The notes under the pieces were generated by a model. That model searched no databases, was not told the origin of the DNA, and saw only the letters and a program-made list of their open reading frames with translations. The translations under genes and the position numbers were made by a program. Source: Streptomyces sp. B1I3 (GTDB taxonomy: Bacteria; Actinomycetota; Actinomycetes; Streptomycetales; Streptomycetaceae). Taken from it: a DNA stretch of 64,000 nucleotides. The DNA lies in the NCBI RefSeq assembly GCF_030816615.1, contig NZ_JAUSYD010000001.1, positions 6,160,501 to 6,224,500 on the forward strand. The letters are read 5' to 3'. Below, one piece after another: positions 42,009 to 51,971 of this stretch (position 1 is its first letter; every line of letters begins with the position of its first letter).

Positions 42009-43277
42009 TCAGCCGGCGGTGACCTCGACGGCGGCGAGGTTCTTCTTGCCCCGGCGCAGGACCAGCCAGCGTCCGTGCAGCAGCTCCTCGGGGGCCGGGG
42101 CGGCCTCCCCGTCCGTGACCTTCGCGTTGTTCACGTAGGCCCCGCCCTCCTTGACCGTGCGGCGGGCGGCCGACTTGCTGGCCGACAGTCCGACCTCGAC
42201 CAGGAGGTCCACCACCGGGCCCAGCTCGGCGACACGGGCGTGCGGCACCTCGGACAGGGCGGCGCCCAGCGTCGCCTCGTCCAGCTCACCGAGCTCGCCC
42301 TGGCCGAACAGCGCCTTCGACGCCGCGATGACCGCCGCGCACTGCGCGCCGCCGTGCACCAGAGTCGTCAGCTCCTCGGCCAGTGACCGTTGCGCCGAAC
42401 GCGCCTGCGGGCGCTCTTCGGTGAGCTTCTCCAGCTCCTCGAGCTCCTCGCGGCTCTTGAAGCTGAGGATGCGCATGTACGTCGAGATGTCCCGGTCGTC
42501 CACATTCAGCCAGAACTGGTAGAACGCGTAAGGCGTGGTCATCTCCGGGTCGAGCCAGACGGCCCCGCTCTCGGACTTGCCGAACTTGGTGCCGTCCGCC
42601 TTGACCATCAGCGGGGTCGCCAGCGCGTGCACGGTGGCGCCGGGCTCCAGGCGGTGGATCAGGTCGATGCCCGCCGTGAGGTTGCCCCACTGGTCGCTGC
42701 CACCCTGCTGGAGGGTGCAGCCGTGACGCCGGTACAGCTCCAGGAAGTCCATGCCCTGCAGCAGCTGGTAGCTGAACTCCGTGTAGCTGATGCCCTCCTG
42801 GGACTCCAGCCGACGGGCGACGGAATCCTTGGTGAGCATCTTGTTGACCCGGAAGTGCTTGCCGATGTCCCGGAGGAACTCGATCGCGGACAGACCCGCG
42901 GTCCAGTCCAGGTTGTTCACCATCGTGGCGGCGTTCGGTCCCTCGAAGGTGAGGAAGGGCTCGATCTGCCCACGCAGCCGCTGGACCCACGCGGCGATGG
43001 TCTCCGGGTCGTTCAGCGTCCGCTCCGCGGTCGGCCGCGGGTCACCGATCTGACCGGTGGCCCCGCCGACCAGGGCGAGCGGCCTGAGCCCGGCCAGCTG
43101 GAGGCGGCGCATCGTGAGCACCTGCACCAGGTGGCCGACGTGGAGGCTCGCCGCGGTCGGGTCGAAACCGCAATAGAACGTGACCGGGCCGTCCGCGAGA
43201 GCCTTGCGCAGGGCGTCCTCGTCAGTGGACTGGGCGAACAGCCCGCGCCACTTCAGCTCGTCGACGATGTCCGTCAC
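42009..43277 (-). CDS. tyrS: Tyrosyl-tRNA synthetase
   Basis: Class I aminoacyl-tRNA synthetase, 422 residues, normal length. HIGH-type signature is SLHVGHLV with FYCGFDPTA before it; tyrosine pocket segments are QGGSDQWGNLTAG and LLQGMDFLELY; KMSKS-type loop is KFGKSESGAVWLD. The C-terminal S4-like RNA-binding domain starts near 350 (SASKSAARRTVKEGGAYVNNAKV). GTG start with GAGGAGAG upstream. Stand-alone gene; the convergent terminator follows. Confidence 0.95.
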   Translation of the reverse strand: MTDIVDELKWRGLFAQSTDEDALRKALADGPVTFYCGFDPTAASLHVGHLVQVLTMRRLQLAGLRPLALVGGATGQIGDPRPTAERTLNDPETIAAWVQRLRGQIEPFLTFEGPNAATMVNNLDWTAGLSAIEFLRDIGKHFRVNKMLTKDSVARRLESQEGISYTEFSYQLLQGMDFLELYRRHGCTLQQGGSDQWGNLTAGIDLIHRLEPGATVHALATPLMVKADGTKFGKSESGAVWLDPEMTTPYAFYQFWLNVDDRDISTYMRILSFKSREELEELEKLTEERPQARSAQRSLAEELTTLVHGGAQCAAVIAASKALFGQGELGELDEATLGAALSEVPHARVAELGPVVDLLVEVGLSASKSAARRTVKEGGAYVNNAKVTDGEAAPAPEELLHGRWLVLRRGKKNLAAVEVTAG

Positions 43278-43340
43278 GGTCGTTTCTCTCCTCTGAGGGT
43301 TCGACTGGGCTCGATCGGGTGTCCGGTCAGTCTATGGGGG

Positions 43341-44731
43341 TCATACGCCCCGGCTGACCGAGCTCATGTGGAAGTCGGGGATGCGCAGCGCGGGCATGGC
43401 GGCCCGGGTGAAGTAGTCGCCCCACTCGCGCGGCAGCGTCTTCTCCGTCCGGCCCGCCTCCGACGCCCGCGACAGCAGCCCGACCGGCGACTCGTTGAAC
43501 CGGAAGTTGTTCACCTCGCCGACGACCTCGCCGTCCTCCACCAGATAGACGCCGTCCCGGGTCAGCCCGGTCAGCAGCAGCGTCGCCGGATCCACCTCCC
43601 GGATGTACCAGAGGCACGTCAGCAGCAAGGCCCGCCCGGTCGTCGCGGCCACCATCTCCTCGAGGGAACGCTCACCGCCGCCGTCCAGGACGAGGTTGTC
43701 CATGGCGGGGGCGACCGGCAGGCCGGTCAGCCCGGCGGAGTGCCGGGTCGTGGTCAGCCGCTCCAGCCGGCCCTCCTTGATCCAGTCGGTCGGGGCCAGC
43801 GGCAGCCCGTTGTCGAAGACCGAGGCCCCGTCGCCCGACGCGTGGGCGATCACGAACGGGGCGGACTCCAGTCCCGGCGCGTGCGGGTCGCTGCGCAGGG
43901 TCAGGGGGAGTGGGGAGAGCGTCTCGCCCAGCCGCGTACCGCCACCGGGCCGGGAGAACACCGTGCGGCCCTCCGCCGCGTCCCGGGCCCCGGCCGACCA
44001 GTACTGGTAGATCAGCAGGTCAGCCACCGCGGTGGGCGGCAGCAGCGTCTCGTACCGCCCGGCCGGCAGCTCGATCCGGCGCTCCGCCCAGCCCAGGCGC
44101 TGCGCGAGCTCGGCGTCCAGGGCGGCCGGGTCGACGTCCTTGAAGTCCCGGGTCGCCCTGCCCGCCCAGGCGGACCGTGTCCGGTCGGGGGACTTGGCGT
44201 TCAGCTCCAGCGTCCCGTTGGGCTGGTCGTGGCGCAGCCGTAGCCCCGTCGACGTACCCACGTAGGTGGAGCTCAGCTCGTGATGGGCGAAGCCGTACAG
44301 CTCACGGCCGCCGGCGCGGGCGCGGGCGAAGGCGTCACCGAGCGCCGGAGCGAAGTCGGCGAACACGTCGGAACCGGTCTCGGCCGGAGCCTCGGTGAAA
44401 TCGGCGGACACCGGCACCCCGGAGACCAGCGGCTGCGCGTCCTCGGCCGGCCCGGCGCCGCGGGCGGCGGCCTCCGCGGCCCGTACGAGCGGTTCCAGGT
44501 CGCCGGCGGCCACGGCCGAGCGTGACACCACACCGGACGCCGTCCCCTGCGCGCCGTCCACGGTCGCGATCACCGTCAGGGTCCGGCCCCGCGTCACCCC
44601 GTTCGTGGTGAGGGCGTTGCCGGCCCAGCGCAGATTGGCGGAGGAGTTCTCGTCCGCGATGACCACGCAACCGTCCGCGGTGGACAGCTCGAGTGCGCGC
44701 TCGACGATCTCGTACGGCTTGCTGACGCGGC

Positions 44732-44735
<4 letters not shown>
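43341..44735 (-). CDS. TldD/PmbA family protein, TldE-type subunit
   Basis: 464-residue member of the TldD/TldE (PmbA) protease family. It has the N-terminal domain pattern STADGCVVIADENSSANLRWAGNALTTNG and the C-terminal barrel ending FRFNESPVGLLSRASEAGRTEKTLPREW. The HExxxH zinc motif of TldD is absent, as expected for the non-catalytic TldE partner that forms the heterodimer wall. The start overlaps the tldD stop (ATGA), so the two are made in equal amounts. Confidence 0.88.
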
Positions 44736-46255
<1,520 letters not shown>

Positions 46256-46522
46256 GAAGGGCTCCCCTCCTTTGACAGTTCTGGCAGTGAATCATGGAGC
46301 GGACGGTCATCGGGCGGCTACCGGTTTGCGGGGGGAGGGCGACGGGGGACGGCGGTCCGCCGGCGGAGCCCACGACTCCCTGGTCACCCGGGGGGCCTGC
46401 AGAACAGGCTGTAGGAACCCGACAGCGCCGCGCGGAAGCCACTGTCGGAGGCCGATTCCTTGTACGGCCGGTGGTACCGATAGGTTTTCGAGGTATCAGA
46501 CCGTCAAGGAAAGGGTGATCTG

Positions 46523-47242
46523 TTGAGCCGCTCGGTTCTCGTCACCGGAGGAAACCGGGGCATCGGCCTCGCCATCGCCCGCGCCTTCGCCGACAACGGC
46601 GACAAGGTCGCGATCACCTACCGTTCCGGCGAGCCGCCCCAGGCGCTCACCGAAGCCGGGGTTCTCGCGGTCCGGTGCGACATCACCGATACCGAGCAGG
46701 TGGAGCAGGCCTACAAGGAGATCGAGGAGAAGCACGGTCCGGTGGAGGTGCTGGTCGCCAACGCCGGTATCACCAAGGACCAGTTGCTGATGCGGATGTC
46801 GGAGGACGACTTCACCTCCGTACTCGACACCAACCTCACCGGCACCTTCCGCGTCGTCAAGCGCGCCAACCGTGCGATGCTCCGTGCCAAGAAGGGCCGT
46901 GTCGTCCTGATCTCCTCCGTCGTCGGCCTCCTCGGCTCGGCGGGACAGGCCAACTACGCCGCGTCCAAGGCGGGCCTGGTCGGCTTCGCACGGTCGCTGG
47001 CCCGTGAGCTCGGCTCGCGGAACATCACGTTCAACGTCGTCGCACCCGGGTTCGTCGACACCGACATGACCCAGGCGCTCACCGACGAGCAGCGCAAGGG
47101 CATCGTCTCGCAGGTGCCGCTCGGCCGCTACGCGCAGCCCGCCGAGATCGCCGCCGCGGTGCGCTTCCTCGCATCCGACGACGCGTCGTACATCACTGGA
47201 GCCGTCATTCCCGTTGACGGCGGATTGGGCATGGGTCACTGA
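46523..47242 (+). CDS. fabG: 3-oxoacyl-ACP reductase
   Basis: NADPH-dependent SDR that reduces beta-ketoacyl-ACP in fatty-acid elongation, 239 residues. Cofactor motif VLVTGGNRGIGLAIARAF, catalytic serine and tyrosine in VLISSVVGLLGSAGQANYAASKAGLVGFAR (Y-x-x-x-K), and the C-terminal ITGAVIPVDGGLGMGH. The start is a TTG with AAGGAAAGGG upstream, an unusual start codon that probably lowers or tunes translation. InhA follows after 5 nt in the same operon, as in mycobacteria. Confidence 0.93.
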   Translation: MSRSVLVTGGNRGIGLAIARAFADNGDKVAITYRSGEPPQALTEAGVLAVRCDITDTEQVEQAYKEIEEKHGPVEVLVANAGITKDQLLMRMSEDDFTSVLDTNLTGTFRVVKRANRAMLRAKKGRVVLISSVVGLLGSAGQANYAASKAGLVGFARSLARELGSRNITFNVVAPGFVDTDMTQALTDEQRKGIVSQVPLGRYAQPAEIAAAVRFLASDDASYITGAVIPVDGGLGMGH

Positions 47243-47247
47243 TCACC

Positions 47248-48015
47248 ATGAGCGGAATTCTCGACGGCAAGCGCATCCTCATCTCGGGTGTGCTGATGGA
47301 GTCGTCCATCGCGTTCCACACCGCGAAGGTGGCCCAGGAGCAGGGCGCCGAGGTCATCCTGACCGCCTTCCCCCGGCCGACACTGACCGAGCGCATCGCC
47401 AAGAAGCTCCCGAAGCCCGCCAAGGTCATCGAGCTCGACGTGACCAACGACGAGCACCTCGACCGGCTCGCGGGGCTCGTCAAGGACGAGCTCGGCTCGC
47501 TGGACGGAGCCGTGCACTCCATCGGCTTCGCGCCGCAGGACGCGCTCGGCGGCAACTTCCTGAACACGCCCTTCGAGTCCGTCGCCACCGCGATGCACGT
47601 ATCGGCGTTCTCGCTGAAGTCCCTCGCCATGGCCTGCAAGCCGCTGATGGCGGACGGCGGCTCGATCGTCGGTCTCACCTTCGACGCGCAGTTCGCCTGG
47701 CCCCAGTACGACTGGATGGGCCCGGCCAAGGCGGCTCTGGAGGCGACCTCCCGCTACCTCGCCCGCGACCTCGGCGGCGACAGCATCCGCTGCAACCTGA
47801 TCTCGGCGGGTCCCATCGGCTCGATGGCCGCCAAGTCCATCCCGGGCTTCGGCGACCTCGCGGAGGTCTGGAACACCCGGTCGCCGCTGGCCTGGGACAT
47901 GGCCGACCCGGAGCCGGCCGGCCGCGGCGTCGTCGCGCTGCTCTCGGACTTCTTCCCGAAGACGACGGGCGAGATCATCCACGTCGACGGCGGCGTGCAC
48001 ATGATGGGCGCCTGA
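47248..48015 (+). CDS. fabI: NADH-dependent enoyl-ACP reductase (InhA type)
   Basis: 255-residue FabI/InhA enzyme for the last reduction of the elongation cycle. It begins LDGKRILISGVLMESSIAFHTAKVAQEQGAEV, very like mycobacterial InhA, with the HSIGFAP segment, the catalytic tyrosine and lysine in WPQYDWMGPAKAALEATSRYLA and the GEIIHVDGGVHMMGA end. Translation is probably coupled to fabG, 5 nt upstream. Target of triclosan/isoniazid-type inhibitors in related organisms. A strong terminator ends the operon. Confidence 0.93.
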   Translation: MSGILDGKRILISGVLMESSIAFHTAKVAQEQGAEVILTAFPRPTLTERIAKKLPKPAKVIELDVTNDEHLDRLAGLVKDELGSLDGAVHSIGFAPQDALGGNFLNTPFESVATAMHVSAFSLKSLAMACKPLMADGGSIVGLTFDAQFAWPQYDWMGPAKAALEATSRYLARDLGGDSIRCNLISAGPIGSMAAKSIPGFGDLAEVWNTRSPLAWDMADPEPAGRGVVALLSDFFPKTTGEIIHVDGGVHMMGA

Positions 48016-48031
48016 CCCCACGCACGAACGC

Positions 48032-48072
48032 ACGGCCGCGTGCCGCCCCTCACCGGGGCGGCACGCGGCCGT
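48032..48072 (+). terminator. Strong terminator after fabG-fabI
   Basis: Perfect 18-bp stem (ACGGCCGCGTGCCGCCCC and complement) with a 5-nt loop, 16 bp after the InhA stop. Confidence 0.9.
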
Positions 48073-48191
48073 CGTGCGTCCCCGGGTTCGCCGCTGCGGC
48101 CTCTCGAGTCGAAAAGCGGGCTGTTCCACCGCAGAATGTGGTGGAACCGGACTTTCGGTCCGGCCGGTCAGGCTGTGGGGAGGAGACGGTT

Positions 48192-48590
48192 GTGCGCTCC
48201 ACACATCGCCGAACCCGGGACCCGCGCACCACGCGCCGCCGGACCTGGGCCCTGATGGCCGCAGCGGCGGTCGTCGCCGGTCTCCTCGCCCCGGTCGCCG
48301 TGAGCGCGGCCGGCCGGGTGGGGAGCGGGGCGGCGGCACCCGCCGCGAAGGCCCCCGAACCTTCGGGATCCGAATGCCGTACGTCGGTCGCGGGCTCCCG
48401 GGTCGTCGCCTACTGCCACAACCCGTACCCCACCACCGATGTCGTCCAGCTCCACACCGAGTGCGCCCGCTGGTGGGACGTGGACGCCGACGGCAAGCCG
48501 GTGGCGGTGCGGCCGGGTGCGACCGTCAGGCTCGAGGACCGCTGCTGGAAAGAGGTCGGCTCGGCCTGGGTCAGCCACCACGACGGCTGA
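48192..48590 (+). CDS. Small secreted protein of unknown function
   Basis: 132 residues. Basic start followed by a signal peptide core RRTWALMAAAAVVAGLLAPVAVSAAG (cleavage after about residue 40). The mature part has three cysteines (ECRTSVAGSRVVAYCHN...LHTECARWW) and a fourth in LEDRCWKEVG, so one or two disulphides are likely. It ends SAWVSHHDG. No family recognised. GTG start with GGGGAGGAG upstream. Confidence 0.72.
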   Translation: MRSTHRRTRDPRTTRRRTWALMAAAAVVAGLLAPVAVSAAGRVGSGAAAPAAKAPEPSGSECRTSVAGSRVVAYCHNPYPTTDVVQLHTECARWWDVDADGKPVAVRPGATVRLEDRCWKEVGSAWVSHHDG

Positions 48591-48606
48591 CGCGGCGCCG
48601 CAGGCA

Positions 48607-48669
48607 GGGCCCGCCCTGTCAGGCGCGCTCCCGCAGCCGGGGCCCGCCCTGTCAGGCGCGCTCCCGCAG
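48607..48669. repeat. Tandem 30-bp direct repeat at the end of the GntR gene
   Basis: Two identical 30-bp copies (48607-48636 and 48640-48669) with a 33-bp period. The second copy contains the last codons and stop of the GntR gene; the first is an intergenic duplicate that repeats the RERA-stop codons. It looks like a recent slippage duplication. Confidence 0.85.
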
Positions 48670-49326
48670 GCAGTTCAGTGCGTGGCTCGCGGCCTCGGCG
48701 GCCGCCGTCTCCGTGTCACCTGCCCGGATCGCCTCCACCAGCCGTGCGTGGTCCATGTACTGCTCGGGCCGCAGCTCAGGCCCGACGTCTTCGCGCAGGT
48801 AGTCGCGGAGCAGGTCGTTCAGATCGGCGTAGAGCTCGGTCAGCACGTCGTTGTGGGATGCGGCGACCACGGCCAGGTGCAGCGTCGCGTCGGCGGCCAC
48901 GAACGCCTCGGCGTCCCCGGCGGCCCAGGTGGCCTCGCGCCGCGCCATCAGCGCGTCCAGCTGCCTCAGGTCCCGGTCCGTGCGCCGCAGGGCGGCGAGC
49001 CGGGCCGCCGACGACTCCAGCGTGGAGCGCAGCTCGGCCACATGACGGGGATCGGCGTCGGCGAACCGGCGCTGCATCACGCCGGCCAGCTCGCTCGTGG
49101 CGACCACGTACGTGCCGGAGCCCTGACGGATGTCCAGCAGCCCGTTGTGCGCCAGAGCGCGTACGGCCTCACGGACCGTGTTGCGGGCGACCCCCAGCTG
49201 CTCCACCAGTTCGGGTTCGGTCGGGATGCGCGAGCCCACGGGCCACTCGCCCGAAGTGATCTGATTCCTCAGCTGGGCAATCACCTGGTCGGCGAGAGCC
49301 GAACGCCGCGGAGACGTCAGCGCCAT
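48652..49326 (-). CDS. FadR/GntR family transcriptional regulator
   Basis: 224 residues. N-terminal winged helix (ALADQVIAQLRNQITSGEWPVGSRIPTEPELVEQLGVARNTVREAVRALAHNGLLDIRQGSGTYV) and an all-helical FCD effector domain from about 95, with metal-ligand-like D and H positions in FVAADATLHLAVVAASHN and EQYMDHARLVEAI. It is divergent from a CynX/NimT transporter gene and very likely represses it through the palindrome at 49400-49412. ATG with AAGGAG upstream. Confidence 0.88.
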   Translation of the reverse strand: MALTSPRRSALADQVIAQLRNQITSGEWPVGSRIPTEPELVEQLGVARNTVREAVRALAHNGLLDIRQGSGTYVVATSELAGVMQRRFADADPRHVAELRSTLESSAARLAALRRTDRDLRQLDALMARREATWAAGDAEAFVAADATLHLAVVAASHNDVLTELYADLNDLLRDYLREDVGPELRPEQYMDHARLVEAIRAGDTETAAAEAASHALNCLRERA

Positions 49327-49389
49327 GATGCTCCTTGTTCGGGTCCGTGAAGCGTGTGCCGGATTCTCTCAGGCGGGAGGTGCCGGGAG

Positions 49390-49420
49390 TGGACAATCAA
49401 TCATCCCATGATTCTATGAT
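49390..49420 (+). promoter_or_regulatory. Operator-promoter of the CynX-like transporter gene
   Basis: ATCAT-CCC-ATGAT (49400-49412) is a perfect dyad lying between a TGGACA -35-like box (49390-49395) and a TATGAT -10 box (49415-49420). The -10 box is 7 nt before the ATG at 49428, so the mRNA is probably leaderless. A repressor bound here would block the promoter. Confidence 0.6.
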
Positions 49421-49427
49421 GGGTCCC

Positions 49428-50699
49428 ATGTCCCACGACGAGACCCCGGCGACCCTGAGCCCCACGCCCACCCGCGGCGCGCACCCGCCCGCCCCGGCTC
49501 CCGCCACCGGCCCCGCCCCGTGGCTGCCGCGCCTGGTCGTCGTGGGTCTCGTCCTGGCCGCGCTCAACCTCCGGCCCGCCATCACCAGCCTCGGCCCCCT
49601 CCTCGAAGAGGTGCGGGACGGGCTCCACATGAGCGGCAGCGTCGCCGGCGTCCTCACGTCCGTACCGCCGTTCTGCTTCGCGCTCTTCGGCTTCATGGCA
49701 CCACGGCTCGCCCGCCGGTTCGGCCCGGGCGCCATCGTCTGCGCGGGCATGGCCGCCATCGCTGCCGGCCTGCTGATCCGCCCGTTCGCCGGGAGTACGG
49801 CGGGCTTCCTCGCCGCCAGCGCCCTCGCCCTCATGGGCATCGCCGTCAGCAACGTCCTGATGCCCGTCATCGTCAAGCGCTGGTTCCCCGACCGGGTCGG
49901 CAGCATGACCGGCCTGTACTCGATGGCCCTGGCACTCGGCACCGCGCTCGCGGCCGCTCTGACCGTGCCCATGACGAACGCGCTGGGCGGCAGCTGGCAG
50001 ACAGGCCTCGTCGTCTGGGCGGCGCTGGCCGCCGTCGCGATCGTGCCCTGGCTCCCGCTCGTACGGGACCGCGACGGCGCGTCCGGCAAGCCCGCGGAGC
50101 AGCTCCCGCCGGCCCCCGCGCTCAGGATCACCCGCAGCCGGACCTCCTGGGCCCTGGCCTGCTTCTTCGGTCTCCAGGCCACGGCCGCTTACATCACCAT
50201 GGGCTGGATGCCGCAGATCTTCCGCGACGCGGGCATCTCGGCAGGGACCGCCGGAGTCCTGCTGGCCGTGACCATGGCCATGGGCGTGCCCCTCGCCTTC
50301 GTCATCCCCCGGGCCGCCGCCCGGCTGCGGAACCAAGGCCCGATCGTCCTCGTCCTGGGAGGCTGCGGCCTCCTCGGCTACGCCGGCCTCTACCTCGCCC
50401 CCGCGGGCGGCGCCTGGCTCTGGGCCGTGCTGCTGGGCGTCGCGAACTGCGCCTTCCCGCTCGCCCTCACCATGATCGGGATGCGGTCCCGCACCGGCGC
50501 CGGCGTGGTCCGGCTCTCGGCCTTCGCGCAGTCCACCGGCTATCTGCTCTCGATCCCCGGCCCGCTCCTCGTCGGCGTGCTCTACCAGCACAGCGGAGGC
50601 TGGGGCCTGCCGATCGGGCTGATGGCGGCCCTCATGATCCCGCAGATGGCGGCAGGCGTACTCGCCGGGCGGGACCGGACGATCGAGGACGAATGCTGA
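49428..50699 (+). CDS. MFS transporter, CynX/NimT family
   Basis: 423-residue major facilitator with 12 predicted helices after a proline-rich cytoplasmic tail. The family hallmark is LNLRPAITSLGPLLEEVRDGL in helix 1 and MAPRLARRFG in the first cytoplasmic loop. Members move small anions or nitroimidazole-like compounds; the substrate here is unknown. ATG 49428 is chosen over ATG 49419 because TATGAT lies 7 nt before it. Controlled by the divergent FadR-type regulator; a 38-residue membrane protein follows in the same transcript. Confidence 0.87.
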   Translation: MSHDETPATLSPTPTRGAHPPAPAPATGPAPWLPRLVVVGLVLAALNLRPAITSLGPLLEEVRDGLHMSGSVAGVLTSVPPFCFALFGFMAPRLARRFGPGAIVCAGMAAIAAGLLIRPFAGSTAGFLAASALALMGIAVSNVLMPVIVKRWFPDRVGSMTGLYSMALALGTALAAALTVPMTNALGGSWQTGLVVWAALAAVAIVPWLPLVRDRDGASGKPAEQLPPAPALRITRSRTSWALACFFGLQATAAYITMGWMPQIFRDAGISAGTAGVLLAVTMAMGVPLAFVIPRAAARLRNQGPIVLVLGGCGLLGYAGLYLAPAGGAWLWAVLLGVANCAFPLALTMIGMRSRTGAGVVRLSAFAQSTGYLLSIPGPLLVGVLYQHSGGWGLPIGLMAALMIPQMAAGVLAGRDRTIEDEC

Positions 50700-50716
50700 G
50701 ATGCGAGACTGGGCAC

Positions 50717-50833
50717 ATGCCAGTGCTCGATCCGCATCCCCAGAACGGTCAGAAGAAGCTTCTCCTCGTGTTCGGGGCGATGCTCCTCATCTCGGTGATC
50801 ATCGGTGTGATCGCCACGATCGCCTCCCCCTGA
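50717..50833 (+). CDS. 38-residue membrane protein, SGM_5486-like transporter companion
   Basis: MPVLDPHPQNGQKKLLLVF opens the protein and a single helix GAMLLISVIIGVIATIASP closes it. It starts 17 nt after the MFS stop. I recall a small streptomycete family named for SGM_5486 in exactly this position after CynX-type transporters. It may be a regulatory subunit of the carrier. ATG 50693 upstream is a less likely start. Confidence 0.7.
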   Translation: MPVLDPHPQNGQKKLLLVFGAMLLISVIIGVIATIASP

Positions 50834-50840
50834 CCCCCCG

Positions 50841-50881
50841 GGTAGTAGGGCTGGCCCCCCCGGTGGTAGGGCTGGCCCCCC
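50841..50881 (+). repeat. Two near-identical 20-nt direct repeats
   Basis: Copies at 50841-50860 and 50862-50881 differ at one base, period 21, followed by a CCCCTAGGGG palindrome. They lie between the small MFS companion and the next small gene. Meaning unclear; possible operator array or slippage. Confidence 0.6.
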
Positions 50882-50993
50882 GTCCCCTAGGGGGGCAGGT
50901 TCAGGGTCGACTGGGTGGATCACCGGATGGGGCCGCCCCCCGTTCTTCCGTAGGTTCTCCGTATCAGAGAGCCGAGGACCCACGGAGGCGGAC

Positions 50994-51200
50994 ATGTCGG
51001 CCCGTACACAGACCCGGACCCACCGCGCGGCCTCGGACACCGTCGAGATCCGGCTGCCGTGGTGGGCCGTCGCGCTGCCCGCGCTCGCCTTCGCCGCGCT
51101 CCTGCTGCTGATCGCGGGGCCCGGCCAGGCACAGGCCGCGGCCGGCGATCCCGCCGTCGGACGGCTGCTCGGGCGCGTCCTGGAGCTGCTGTCCGCCTGA
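50994..51200 (+). CDS. Small single-helix membrane protein
   Basis: 68 residues: polar N-terminus, one transmembrane helix (about 23-43, PWWAVALPALAFAALLLLIA), then a short alanine/glycine-rich region and an amphipathic end VGRLLGRVLELLSA. No family recognised. GCGGAGG-type ribosome-binding site (ACGGAGGCGGAC) directly before the ATG supports expression. Confidence 0.68.
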   Translation: MSARTQTRTHRAASDTVEIRLPWWAVALPALAFAALLLLIAGPGQAQAAAGDPAVGRLLGRVLELLSA

Positions 51201-51329
51201 GCGGAGCCGCTGCCCGCGCGACGGTCCCGAACAGGCGGACGGGCACGTCGCACGGCTTGTGTCACCCGCACCGGGCGAGCACGCCAACACCCTGCGCCCG
51301 GACGCGCAATTCGTGCGAAGCTGAGGTGT

Positions 51330-51848
51330 ATGAGCGCCGACACACCTCGCAGGATCGTCCTTCTCAGGCACGCAAAGGCGGAATGGTCGCAGCAGTCCGA
51401 CCATGAGCGGCCCCTCGCCGAACGGGGACGCAAGGACGCCCCCGTCGCCGGCCGCAAGCTCGCCGATTCCGGCACCGTCTTCGATCTGGCTCTGTGCTCG
51501 ACCGCCGTCAGGACCCGCGAGACCTGGAAGCTCGCGGTCCACGAGTTCGCGCAGCGCCCGAAGACCGTGTACGAGGAGAGGCTGTACGAGGCCTCCCTCG
51601 GCGAACTGATCGCCCTGTTCGACGAGACCTCCGACGAGGTGCGAAACCTCCTGGTCATCGGCCACAACCCGGGCATGCACGGCGTGGCCGACGCCCTTTC
51701 CGGCCGGGGCGAGGGGGACACGCTCGCCCGGATGACCAAGGACGGGTTCCCCACCGCTGCCTACGCCGTCGTCGAGTTCTCCGGCTCCTGGAAGAACCTG
51801 GAACACGGCGTGGGCACACTCGTCGAGTACTGGACCCCGAACGACTGA
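51330..51848 (+). CDS. SixA-type histidine phosphatase
   Basis: 172-residue member of the histidine phosphatase (phosphoglycerate mutase-like) superfamily. The phospho-accepting histidine is in RRIVLLRHAKAEWSQ, arginine pocket in LALCSTAVRTRETW, and the second histidine in LLVIGHNPGMHGVADAL. SixA dephosphorylates phosphohistidine proteins in E. coli; for this homologue the partner is unknown. ATG with GAGG upstream. Confidence 0.87.
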   Translation: MSADTPRRIVLLRHAKAEWSQQSDHERPLAERGRKDAPVAGRKLADSGTVFDLALCSTAVRTRETWKLAVHEFAQRPKTVYEERLYEASLGELIALFDETSDEVRNLLVIGHNPGMHGVADALSGRGEGDTLARMTKDGFPTAAYAVVEFSGSWKNLEHGVGTLVEYWTPND

Positions 51849-51924
51849 GGCGGGTCCCCGTCGAGCGCGCCGTATCCCCGAGCCCCGGCGCGCCGTACCC
51901 CCCACCGGTTCGTTCGCATGACGG

Positions 51925-51953
51925 GGCCCCGGCACAGTCGCTGTGCCGGGGCC
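51925..51953. terminator. Bidirectional terminator, sixA-like / serB
   Basis: Perfect 13-bp stem (GGCCCCGGCACAG and complement) with a TCG loop, between convergent genes, 18 bp beyond the serB stop. Confidence 0.88.
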
Positions 51954-51971
51954 TTGTCATGCGCGATGCGC

